Part shown: positions 1 through 12,700 of the stretch, piece by piece | Numbering within the stretch: position 1 is the stretch's first letter | Layout: the number at the start of each line of letters is the position of its first letter | From: Phalacrocorax aristotelis | Lineage: Eukaryota > Chordata > Aves > Suliformes > Phalacrocoracidae | Direction of reading: 5' to 3' | DNA: 64,000 bases | NCBI RefSeq assembly: GCF_949628215.1 | Contig: NC_134279.1 | Location: 14,287,541 to 14,351,540 of the forward strand | Notes under the pieces: generated by a model | Database searches by the model: none | Told to the model about the DNA's origin: nothing | What the model saw: the letters and a program-made list of their open reading frames with translations, nothing else | Translations under genes and position numbers: made by a program

Positions 1-543
1 GCTGCTTATGCCCCCTTACACCTGGCTGGGAAGGTGTTTTCATAGTAGGCTGTACCCACAACTGCAAAAACATGCCCTCAGTTTGCTGTTACCATTGCTC
101 AGCAACTTCTGCAGCCAACATCGGAGCTGGGGGTGGAAATAATCAGCCCCGGAAGAGGTTGGTGAGCAGCAAGAGCAAGCCCCAAGGCCTGCAGGGATGG
201 GATGACATCAGGGACTATGAGAGCAAGCACAGAAAAATCTTGCAGTGCTCTCCCACATAATCATTCTTCACACTGAAGCACATTTTGAAACAAAGGGGGA
301 AAACACCTAATCTTCAGAAGCAGGCTACATGACAAGATGTTTAACCAATGTTTCCAGACAAGGAGTAAAGGAAGCATCTGTACTGATTCAAAAGCAGCAC
401 CAATGACTTTCACCACAAGGCTCTCGGTAGAAGTACATCATACAGCCCCAGCTCAGGTCAAGAGAAAGGAAAAAAATCCCTCTATCCATCACTCTCCAGA
501 ACTCAAGCACCATGTCCCTCCCTAACTGCCCAAACCCATTTAC
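1..543. other. SEC31A intron at window edge
   Basis: Intron following exon 19. A 40-nt segment at 22-61 has both splice signals on the minus strand and is open, but its translation resembles nothing I know in SEC31A. No repeat is recognised. Confidence 0.6.
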
Positions 544-717
544 CTGTTGGTAATACTGCTGGGCTGGAGCCTGCGGCCCTTGCATCTGTCCAGCCACAGG
601 GCCAGCTGGTCCTTTGGGCATGGGCTGTCTCTCATACGGTGCCTTGAGGGCCTCCTGTCCCACTGGGAGCTCCCCTTGGGCTCTGCAAAGCCTGTCCCGC
701 AACAGCGTGATGTTTGG
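544..717 (-). CDS. SEC31A: SEC31A coding exon 19 (residues 779-836)
   Basis: It is a 174-nt symmetric exon encoding [20 protein letters not shown] and the start of the proline/glutamine-rich region ([10 protein letters not shown]). It is the last SEC31A exon that can be assigned confidently inside the window. Confidence 0.95.
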
Positions 718-3700
718 CTGCAACCAGAAGAGACAGTGAAGGAAGGTTAATGGCACTACCTGTCAACCAGTGCATCACACCAAGAGGCTGACTGGCCACA
801 CACTGATGAGCTCTCTTTCAGAAGCCTGCTCTATTTGTTTGGAATAAGTCTTTTCTGCACAAGACATGGGGCCTTTGGAACTGCCTTATGTGTGCCTGCC
901 TCCCATCTTGGGCTGTATCATTCCCAAGCCAGCCTGTCTATAAATACCAGCTGATGGAAGATGAGAAAACAACAGAAAACAAACAAGTGTCAAGGTATAT
1001 GTTTCACTGTGTCTGGCTTCCAGGAAGGACAGCTGCCCCTCTGGCAGGCACTGGCTGTAAGGACAAGGGTGTGAAACAAAGAGGGAGAAGAACAAGACCA
1101 TGTACTTCTGGCAGCTCACTGAGGCCAATGCAGGGAGAAGTGAAACAGCCTGACCGCCACAACCCAAGGTGCATTTCAAATGGCAGTCCTGCTACTAACT
1201 GCACCATACAGAGACCTTTGCTCAAAGTACACCTGTTCACACAGAGAAAGGGAGTAAAAAACCTGAAGGCCCTGTACCTGGTTGGTATTCACAGGGAGGA
1301 AGGTCAAAGCTGCAGCAATGCTGCCCTGGGCAGCCAGGAGATTGGCGTATTGGCTCATCTTCTCAGCCAAAAGGGCCCCCACAGCATTAGGGTCCACAGC
1401 CTGGGTGAGCTGCACAGCTTTGCGCAGGATCACGACTTTCTCTATTAAATCCTGGAAGTTCAGGAAACAAACAAAACAAAACAACCCCACAAATGAGAAC
1501 AACAGGGTAAAGTAGGACCTGGCTAATAACTGTCATTGAGAGCTGTTCCTCAGGGCAGCCCTGCAGAACCCCTCTCACCTGACAGGAAGCCCAAGACAAG
1601 TGCAGTTTTCTTGGACAGTTACAGCTGCAACAAAGGCATGACTTTCCTAGCACGTGAGATGATAGAACAGCAACCACGCACCAAGTGGCTTCTAACAGAC
1701 CCAAGCCAGCAGCACATCTGGTACAGTTCAAAGCCAAAAGAACTGCTTTTAAACAGGGTTTCAGAGCCCTATCAGCACTAAGCATGTCCTCCAAAAGAGT
1801 ATGCTTTCAGAAAAATACTTGGTGAGGGCCATGAGAGTGAATGGAAAACATCACGACCATCACCACTATTAGTGCTGGGGTGCTGCACTTTGTTTGCAGC
1901 ATTTTAGTCAGTCAGTTCTTAACCATCTTAATCAAAAGGATCTAACAACTCCCGTGGGAGAATTGTCCATGGTTTTCTGGTTATTACTACCAAGATGGTT
2001 CTCCTGATATTAACCAGGAATACTCCATATCTTGTCTTCCTTGCACAACCCCAAACACCAGAGCTGGTCTTGGTTGGGTTTCCTCCTAGTGCGAAGTTAC
2101 AGGAACATTTTCTAGTCCATTTTCTCATGATGTTCTCATTATTATATTGGAAGATATTGGCAAATTGATATTTGGAGTATTAACATGCAATCCCTCTTCA
2201 AAATCTTGTAACAGATTTAATGAGGGTACCACATAGGATTTCAACCATACGTCACTGATAAGGACCGTTAACTGACTGTTCAGTAATACATTTTTGTTTT
2301 TCCCAACAAATCAGCACTTCAGAAAAGGCAAAACCAAAAAAAGATAACCAGCAGCTTCTACGAGTTTCAGCAATTCCACATCACACTAAGCAAGCAGCCT
2401 AATTATGACTCCAACAATATTTTTCAATTTTATTGTCCAAGAGAGCAAAGCAATGCAATGCAATCAAAATGCAAATTCAAACCAAAGGTAAATCTGTAAA
2501 GGAAGCGCACACAATCAAGAGGCTGGAAAGTAATTTTGATAATTCAAAAATGGAAACAGTTAATAATGCAAAGCAAAAATCCTTCAATTAACTAAACAGA
2601 GACTCTCAGCACTGCCAGGTAACATTACTTTAAGTACTTTCTAAAACTTCTTCAAAGGCCCTAAGCAGATGGAAGAAACTAAGAGTATACTATAAATAAA
2701 TTAATCCATAAGAGCTTCATCTCACTGTCATCAATCCTATTCCCCCAAGATGTTTGCTATATGCAATATATTTCACTGTTGGAAACCAAACCCTGTACGC
2801 ACAACGCCCTAGAGAAAACTTGCATGAGAGCCTTCCTACGGTTTTCTCTCCGATTTAACTCTAATTTACTAGATTTCTTCCCCTGAATACCAAAGCCATC
2901 CCTTTCAAAAGCAAAACCATCCAAATATTCCCCTATTGCAAAAGATGGAAGCATTCAAAGCCTCTTCTTTACCAAAACACTTTAAGCCCTACTTTTTTTA
3001 CACAAGAAGCATATTAGCATGACTACCCAAAGAACAGAGCAGACAAAAGGGCCATTGTGCTTCACAACACATTTTCCAATATCATACTTATGTGTTATTT
3101 CTACAAAAGTCACCTGTTCCAGAAGGAAGAGGTTTGCATCCTGAGACGCATGCAGATATCAGACAGCATCACTAGATCATTTGATTTAAGCACCAAATAA
3201 TTGCAGTGTGTTACTTCCAAAACTTTCTTAACAGAATTACCAACCTGAAGGGACAAGGGGCTATTTCCATCCTGAGCTTTGGTCCAACAAGCAACGAGTT
3301 TTTCCACATTGCCAGCACAAATGTAACAGAGACAAGCCTGTGTCTGCAGAAGGGTGTCTCCCTCACTCTCCAGCCTGTTACCCAGGAGATCTAGGAAAAA
3401 TATGAACAAAGATGATGCTGGTGAATCACTGGCAATCCCTCCGCCACTCTTGAGGCTGGGGAATCCTGCAATGCCTGTTGTGACTCTGCCTGGCATAGTG
3501 AGAAGGGATATTGCCTCTGGGCTCCACCAGTAAGGACATACTTGGATATCTAGCACAGATTATCTCATGGGAGCCCATGGCTCTTCAGAAGCAGTTAATG
3601 TCATGGCAGCAAGGACTTATCAAATGTCTGCAAACCTGAGACACATCAGAGGGGACAGTCCATCTGCCAACATGACAAAGGACAGGAGGCCAGAGTTTGA

Positions 3701-6700
3701 TTCTCACCTCTGCCACCCACTTTTTGCAGGAGCGTGACCCAAGTGTACAATCGGCCAATGAACTGTGAGCAACAAAGCTGTGGTACTGCTCTGGGCTGAT
3801 GTATGCTAAGTGAGTTGTACAGCTCCGTAGACACCGTGGCTGGCATCTGAGAGTCACAGGGGTGTCAGACATACAGCTATTGGTAATATAACCTCCCTGT
3901 GGATTCAACCCAGCCAGCTGCTGCCACGCAGCACACATGAGGGCAGGCATGGTCACTGCCTGTGAGAGACTACTCCTTCCAAGAGGTGAAAATTCTCTTG
4001 TGAAAGAAGAGTGAAGCACTTCCCTGAAACATTTCCACTTGTGTCCCATGCACAAACACTTCAAGACACTGCCCCTTGACTGAGACACCTGTCACATCAT
4101 CATCACCATTACCCATCTGGAAACAGTAAGGGACCAGAGCTGTGCACTACGTAGGTGATGCCAGGACACAGCTGCTCACAAGGGTCTGGGTTCTGTGCTT
4201 AGAAAATCAGGGAACATACTGGAAACACAGCACCCCAGATGTTCCTCTCCTCCTCTGCAACAGGACCAAAGAACTAAATTATCCATCAAAGAAGCTAGCG
4301 AGGCATTACAATAATTTACTGGAAGGAAGACCACCATGGTAAAGTTCAGTTTTGCTGTAAGTGGAATAAAGGACATCCAGCGTGTAAAGTGTCCTTACCA
4401 CAAAGGGCTGCAAACTCATCTGGCCTAGCATAAGTGAGCACAGCAGCCAAAGCCTCTCTCCAATTCTGCAGATCACAGGACCGCACAATCTCTTTCCAGT
4501 TCTTCATTACCACTGCAGTGATGAGCTAGACCAGAAGGAGAGACCACAGTTAAGATCTTGGTAGGATTTCCTTTGGTTTTTAGGAGATAGTATAATTTGT
4601 ATCTATTCAAGTGTACTCATCCCCGCTGTATCCATGGTCACAGCAGATACTGCATTCCAGTTCAATAGCTGCACAAGAGTACATTTTACTTCAAAAGTTC
4701 AGTGAAAATCACAAAACAATCTGAGATTAACACAGACAGGCCAATTATTCTTGCTACAAAACATGCAAGAAAAGAATGCACAAATCTCTGCAAGCTGGGA
4801 TTGCTGCAGATGGTTTTCAGCACTGTTTCTGCAGACAAAGATAACATACCAAGTATTTAGCTATAAATCTTTCTACACAATGCCCAGCAAGGGGCATGAA
4901 TTTTATTTGCCAAACTGTTTAATTCAGCTTTAAGCTCTTGGCCTCAGTCTGACCAGTGAGGGGCAGTTGAAAAGGCTGCTTGAAGGAAGAAGCAAGTTGA
5001 CAGCAATATCAACCTGAGCTGGCTGCAGTATCCCTACCCTGCACCCATGCACACAGGCTGCCTGTCCACAAGCTCTCAGAACAAAATTCCAGTTCCTTGC
5101 ATCTCAGAGTCTGCCTCTGCTTATTTCGCTTCAGGCAAAAGACAGACTTGGCAACTGGGCTGCTATTTAGTGAACAAAACCCTTGTCATGCCAAGACTTC
5201 AAGCTCAGAAACAGCTGAACAAGCAGTAAGCATGCAGTTTGGGACAAGAAAAGAACACACCTGAACAACAAATGCAAGGTCAACACTCGTTAGCACAGGC
5301 ACAGATAACTGTTTAGCTCTCCATAAAAATATCTCTTCCCAAAGGATGAACTGCAATGAAAAAACTTCCCATGCACTACAAAATTCTGGTTAGGCCTGAG
5401 GCAGGAAAGGAGTTGGGGTTGGAGAAGAAATCCTGCAGTCTTAATACTTGAGATTTTCCTCTTTTCACTTGTCCACTATCAGAAATGCAAATTGTTCCTA
5501 TCTCAAACTGGATCACAAGCAATGACCAGCAAAATCTCACTTACAGACCCCAGCCTGTGGTGCTGCATGCCCTAGTGACTGTGCTTTGTGGCCTTCAGCC
5601 CTGCTCCAGGAAAGCACATGCCCATTTTATAGGCTGCCTCCTGCTACTGTATAAAACACCCTTCTTTGACAATGGACTGCTAAAAAGTAACCACGAGCAA
5701 CTTTCTCTGAAAGTGGCCATTTGTCTTTTAAGGCCACTTCTCCTGTTTCATCCTCCTGTTGCTATTTTCTTACACCAGTAGTAATGAAGAAAGATTTGAC
5801 CAAGCAGCATCAGCAATCTCTAGCATTGCAAAAAGCTGAAAATAATAATAATCAGCTGGCCATAACATACTATCTCCCAGACAAAGGGTGACTGATCTTC
5901 CCTGGGCATACTTAGCACTCTTCTGTGCATGCAGTGAAATGAAGCACCACCAAGACCCTTAAGCCTGATCACAGGCAGAAATCAACATAATGCTGCTGGT
6001 ACTGAGCACGGGTCATGTGTGACTCTAGAAATGCGACAAGATAACAGACTGAAATATGTGCTGTTTAAGATATTTGTCAACAAGAATCTATTAGGGTATA
6101 TGCAACTCAAGAGTCACCGAAGACAAGGAAAAGAATACTCTTCTTGTGTACTGATATCTAGGTAGTATGCCTCTTCTCTCCTTATCAATGCATTAAAAAA
6201 GGATAACAGAAATCCTTCAGCTCTGAGATCTTGTGGATGACTTGAATACTTACCAGCTTCTCACAGAAATAGACCTATGAAATGGCAAGAAAACTCTTAA
6301 GGTGAAAAAAGGAGTTGCATGGCCTACATGCATGTTGTTTCTTAACTGAAAAAAACATACCCTGGTAATTTTGCTCTGCATCTTGGCAAAGTACTTTTCC
6401 TGTGTCCTAGAAAGCAGCTCTTGTCCACCTGCGATGGCCAAGATAATGGCGTCAGCCATGCGGTTATCGTGCAAGCAGAGATCTACTGCGCTCTCAAAGT
6501 TACCCGTCAGCAAAGCCTGGGTAATCAAACCATCCACATCTGCAACAAGAGAGAAGTGCATTTCAAATGATGGCAACTGAAGTCAGTTAAATGTGCAACA
6601 TCAGGTGATTCTGTCCAACTGTACAATGCTGTGCAAGGTTCTCTGCAAACCAGCCTGCTCCAGGTCAGGTACGTTCAGGGATGCTCAAGTTCAGCTCCAG

Positions 6701-9700
6701 TCTCAAACACACTATGGTCACAGCCACATCAGGTGGGGCACTGTCAAGCATCACTTACCTTGCTGCAGATGCTAGAGGCCTAAATGACTTCTGAAACAGC
6801 TACCCTGCATACAGTGCAAGAAACAAAGTCAAACCTAGACAGGGGTCAATGGCTTCTGTGTTATTCAAGATCCCATGGGAGTTTCTGTACATACAGCGAT
6901 GTTAGCACTTCAAGCCTGAACATGTGTGTTCTTTTATACCAGAAATCACTCAGAGTAGCTGCATTTCAGCAATGGGCTATATAAGTGCTGTATACTTCGT
7001 TCCCTTCCCTAAAGAAGCTGTATTTTCAAGTGCCTCTAGACTGCTGTGAAATGAATTGGAGTTAGAGGTAAGCCATGATAAGCCTTCACAATCTGTGCAG
7101 AAATTGCCTTCTCACTGGAACACCAGTATCAACATCAATATTTATAAATACCAGCACATACAATGAAATCAACATAAAGGGGTTTTTTACCTCCACTAAC
7201 AGAGATGTTAAATGTCTTTGCAGATCCCAAATCTTCAGCTTCTTGTTTATGGTCCTTTACCCTCTAAGAGAAAGGAAAAGCATAATTTTTTGATGTTATG
7301 TAAGCACTTGGAATATACACACACAAAAATATGGCTCTCGCACTACAATTTAAAGATAGACCTTCAGACTACCAGTTACCTAAGAGGTAATTAACTTAGA
7401 AGGAAAAAGTATCCCTGTCATTTGTTAGAACACTGTTTCAGCACAGGATAGTCAACTTCCCCTGGCACCTGCACAGTCACCTCCTAAGCACATTGAGAAA
7501 GGCCTGGGCTTATCAAAGGACCTCCAGTGCATGTAAACACACCATTAAAAAAATCATTGTTCTGGGCAGAGTGGACAATTTTTTAAAATGGATGCCAAGG
7601 AGAAAAAGTGCTGGCAGCCCCAGATTTCCAACCACCAGCGAAGGCAAACACAAGTGTGCATACCTAGAGATTGCAAACACCAGCAACCAAACATCTGGGT
7701 ATTGGGAACTGACTTGCATACTTGCATCTATGTATGAAGAAAGGCTGAGTTAGAGGTGCTCAGCCTGGAGAAGAGAAGGCTGCGGGGAGACTTTATTGTG
7801 GCCTTTCAGTACTTAAAGGGGGACTAAAGGAAAGACGGAGGCAGTCTCTTTAGCAAGGCCTGTTGTGACAGGACAAGGGGTAATGGTTTTAAACTGAAGG
7901 AGTGTAGATTTAGACTGGATAAGGAAAAATTTTTTTACTAGGAGGGTGGTGAAACACTGGAATGGGATGCCCAGAGAGGTGGTAGATGCCACATCTCTAG
8001 AAACATTCAGGTCAGGGAAGTCTCTCTCCACCATCAATTTTCACAGCACAGCCTGGGAAGAGTGCAAAAACTGTCCCAACGGCTGCCTCCTCTGTCATAA
8101 GCCAGTGCACTAGTACGTGCAGTGGGAATTCAAGAGTGTGCTGAGAACACCCTGCCTATACGCTGACAAGTGAAATTGTACTTCTGAGGATGAAAAACAA
8201 GTACACATTCAACCAAGAACAGGCATTTGGGATGGGGAGGTAAGTTGAAACAACCTTTATGTTTGGGTCATGAAAGGAGGCTGTGTCAGGAAAATTATTT
8301 TGCTGTCAGATAATGCGTGATGTGTGTTTGGTATCAGCTGAGAGCATGTTGTGACTATCCAGTTACTTTATGGATGTGACAGTACTCCACGATGCATCAT
8401 CAGTGGCTTCAGGCCAATCTCACAAATATTTACTACCCATGCTGGTAGGCTGAGTTCATGTTTGGCTGTGAATTCTCTCCTAGAAGAGACATTTGTTATG
8501 AGACATCTAATATCTTCATGACTGCATACAGCAAAATCTTTACGCAGTCAGATACATGTGTCTGCCACTACAGTGTCTAATGAATTAACAAGCAACCAAA
8601 ACTAAGGAGAGCACTCTGTTTTGGTGTCCTTAAATGGGCTGTTACATGGAGTCAACAAGTGCACCTCTCAAAAATGCATGAGCCATAAACCACTGCCCTC
8701 ATCTTCAGACAACTGCAGACAGGCACCAAGCACAGGTTTCAGCACAGGGAGCATAGGCAGTTTTGGGCTAACAGCTCAAATTCTAACCCAAGAGGGAGAC
8801 TAAGGGAATGGGGGAAAATGAAGCTGGCTGTTTCAACACAGTGATACTAGTATTTTCAGTGCTATTAAGCTCCCACAGCAGAGGCTGTGTCCTTAGTTCT
8901 AATTATAGACCTGTCCCTATATTTAAAACAGGACTGAAAACAATGTTGCTCAAATGGACAGAAATTAACAAACACTGTAGGATGCCAAAGGCAGATGTGG
9001 TGGAGCACAAACCACCTGTGGTAAACCTGGCTGAGCTGTTGCAACAGACATTCATGAGACAGCTAGCTGCCAAAACCCTGATATTTGCTGTTCAGGTGCA
9101 AAGGGGATGGATGGCACTGTGGTCTTGGTCAGAGCAGTCTAGAGAATGAATGTTCCCCCACTCCTCCAGTATCACAGCTATGTCTCTGCAAACAGTTATA
9201 CCTAGAAACGGCACAGTAATAAGCTGATGGCTTGGTAATAATCAACGAGAGGGAGGGAAGAAAGCAATGAGGCAGGCAGGGAAGGGAATGCATTAGAGTT
9301 GTGGCAGCAGATCATTTAGTATGTGTTAGGGAAATGTCAGAGTAAAAGCTACAGCAGGATAGAGTCCTTGAGTCTGGTGCCAACTGGACTGTTACAAAAT
9401 GAGCTCATTCTTCATTGCCACCAAAACCTGTTCACATGATGTCTGAGGCTGATGAAAAAAATCTCAAGCAACTTAACAATAGCCCATATTTTACTTATTC
9501 TAAATAACTTCTTGTGTTTCCATATAACCTCAGCACTAGGAAAAGCCAACAAAAGAAAATGCTATTAATAGTAACGAAGTGAATACACAGGAAGGAGGTC
9601 AACAGGGTCAGTCTAGAGCGCAACAGATACCTCTCCCAAGAACTGCTCCTCTGTAGCCTGGGCTTCGTCCCCCTTGTTCAGCTCAGATTCATCAGATTCT

Positions 9701-12700
9701 TTGGGCGCCTTCAGCAGAGAGAAGATGCCATAAAAAAAGCAAAAGAGGAAGAAATACTTTGCAGTGCAGAGTATAGCCACCTTGCCACCAACAATAGCCA
9801 GAACCAGACTGCAAATCACAGAAATGCATTGGCAATATATGCTTGAGTATGACAAACATGGTAGAGGCCCTCCATTTCCTTGCTTTGTCATTACACAGTA
9901 CTTTGTGCTGTTTTCATTTAGCTACCTGAAAACATGTAGCAAAACTTTTCTTCCTCATTAGGCAACTACAGATGACATCTGAAATGTCTATGGCACAAAA
10001 GCAATGCAGTCCCTCCATTGTAGACTCAGGCAATTACAACAGGCAACACCTGAACTGTATTTATCGCTCTTGCAGGCAAGTGATACAGGACCACACTCTC
10101 AGTCCTGCTTTTTTTAAAGCCTAGGAAAGGTGCTGCTCTTGAAACCAGCTGCCAAGCAGCAAGGCTCTGCCTTGCCTCACAGGCAGCAAAAAGTGTCACA
10201 GTGGGCAAGACACAGGCAGCAAAAAGGAGAGGTGGAGGGACATCACTGAGAGCCCTTTGCTGAGAAAGGTGGGGGTGACATTTGAGTGGAAAAAAGTGGT
10301 TGTTTTTTTTTTTTTTTAAGTACCTACCTTCATCCTAATGAATGTAGGAACTTGTCATAGGCTGGGTTATTTGTGACTTACTTTGGGACAGCTACCAAGT
10401 GGAAAGAAAAATTGTGTTTGCTTACCTCTCCCAAGTCACCATCTGCAAGGCCCTCTTTATTCAGAGCAGATGTAATCTAGAAAACAACCAAGATTTAAGT
10501 AAGTGTCCTTTTATTTCAGAGAGGTAAACCTCTCATTAATCTCTTGGATTGCAAAACTGGCGCATGTAGCTAATATGTTGCTTGCAGAACAGTTAACACA
10601 AAACCGAAGCCATTTCCTTTCCCAGCCTGGTGATGGATTTACTGCTAAGCCCCCTACACCCCAAGCTCTGATGGAAACCAACAGCTGCTCCATGAATTAA
10701 CAATTAAATTTTAAAGTCAGGGGCCACAAACCTCATTAGAGCTGCTGGAAACTAAAAATTAATAAAAATAGTATCAGAGTATGCAGGACAAAACTGTCTG
10801 CTCTGATTAGGGAAAATGAAGCAGTGAAATCCTTGTGGAGCAGGGAGCTTGTCAGGAAGTTGTGGTTTCAAGCACAGCAGGCATATAGCTGTGGGCTAGG
10901 ATTTTCCAAGATATGGAAGAGTTAAAATGCCCAGCTTTTACTGCTTTGCAAAGCAAATCATGACTCCAGATTCAATTAGGGCTTCCAAAAACACCAATTT
11001 AATGTATAGAATCTAGAATAAAGGCAGAAAATACGTTAGTTCAACATCTGGGAGTTGGGGTTTCCTAATGCTGCTAATGTTAATCTACTGCTTTTAGTAT
11101 CACAGGCTTTATTTTACCCTTGTAGGCTCGTTTTCACAAACAGCTGAGCTCAAATTGCTGGAGATCATTTTCTCTTTATTTTTTTAATCATTGATTTACA
11201 ACAGAAAGAAGAAATCCAGGACTTGCATTTAAGAATTATAGGTTTTAAGTAGATAAAACCAAAATACCATGTTCTTAACAGCTTATTCTAAGGATCTGAA
11301 ATCTGTGACCCTTTTTTACTTTCCTTACCCTACCAGTAACATGAAAAACAAGTTGTGATTTAGTGAGTTTATCATCTGGGTATCACAAATTTTCAGACAA
11401 GCTGTCCTGCATTGTTTCTTGAAACTAAAAAACACAGATTCAACTTCAATGTGGAATGCTTTGTCGAGAAATAGCTACATGAAAATATGGCCTTGCAGCT
11501 CCCCTCATCTGTTTCTCAAAGACTGAAATGATGGGGTAGGCCCTGCATTTCAGGCCACTCAGTTCAGCTATGCCCATTTTCCCAGCTTCTCTCCATGCAC
11601 AGGGCATATCAAACCTAGAGCAACAGCAGCAGTGGGCTCCAGTCTGCATGAGGCCACTCTGCAGGACCACTACTAAATTTCAGCTGGATTTTCTAGTTGA
11701 GATCTGCTTTTCAAAAAACAGAATTTCCCTTGCTGTGCTTGCCTTTGACTCATACAACAAAAATTTAGAAGCTGAGGACAGACTATTAGTAAAACCACGA
11801 TTTTTTTTCTGTAATCATATTAAGTTTGCCCTGGAGGCCATTTAATTCATAACCATAATGACATTTTTATGGAGCCACTCTTGGAAAACATTAGCTTTAT
11901 ACAATGAAAATGAGTCAAACATTCAAACCCACTGAATCAGAACTGAAGAAATACTACACAATTCCTGGGTACAGCATTGAAAGCAACAAAGAGCCAAAAC
12001 ACACAGCAGGTATCCCCCTGTAACACTGAGATAAGAATCTTCTTCCAACTTGGAACAAAGCTCTATACTTAAGGAAGCAAGTTGCTTCCTGGTAATCCAC
12101 ATATTGCCTTTCCAAATGCAACTAGATTTGATCTTTATTTTCTTTTTTTGGTAAAAGTGAATGGCAACCCACACAAAAAAGGGACTACTCTAGCTTTTCC
12201 AAGGTAGTTAGTGAAACCCTGAAGACTGCTTACATGTTCTTCAACTAGAAAGCCTAAAACAAGATCAAATTCCATGATGCTGGAGTAGAAGGATGTCAAA
12301 TAAAGTTACATAAATAGCTTGAAGCAACAAATATCAAAGTTTCTTGATGGGTTAGAATTTCAGATCAACATTGGACAGTCAGATACAGACATGCCTGTGA
12401 AGTCTGTTGTCTGCTTTGACATTTTCTTTGAACATCCATATTGCAAGATGACATAGCTAACAAAAAAATCCAACAAAGCAAACTGCTTGCGATAAGAATT
12501 CTGAAGTTACTCTCAAGTTGTTTATCTAGACAAAATTTCAAGAGCAGAGGAAGATTTCTAGTGTCCTCTGGAACAAAGGAATTCCTTAAACAACACAACT
12601 ATTCAAGTCAGCCATGTTTAATCATGGTGCCAGAGCTTCTGTTTAACACTTGTATTATGGCTGTTAGGAGAGTTGAAACACAGAAATAATATCTGCTGGG

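Larger units (their letters stand above)
718..6360. other. SEC31A introns between exons 19 and 15
   Basis: These introns cover 718-1277, 1452-3244, 3391-4398 and 4526-6360. The DNA is unique-looking and AT-leaning, with no recognisable repeat or RNA gene. Around 2450-2475 there is a short cluster of GCAAT repeats next to a perfect octamer ATGCAAAT. Confidence 0.6.

Noticed and set aside
22-61. A 40-nt segment with AG and GT boundaries after SEC31A exon 19
   Set aside because: Its phase is allowed, but its translation does not match the SEC31A proline-rich region and the window ends before context can decide.
888-1448. A 186-codon plus-strand open frame
   Set aside because: It lies across SEC31A exon 18 and its intron on the other strand; no known family resemblance and a length expected by chance in 64 kb.
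3585-4088. A 167-codon minus-strand open frame in a SEC31A intron
   Set aside because: No recognisable domain. It is not bounded by in-phase splice sites and fits no gap in the SEC31A protein.
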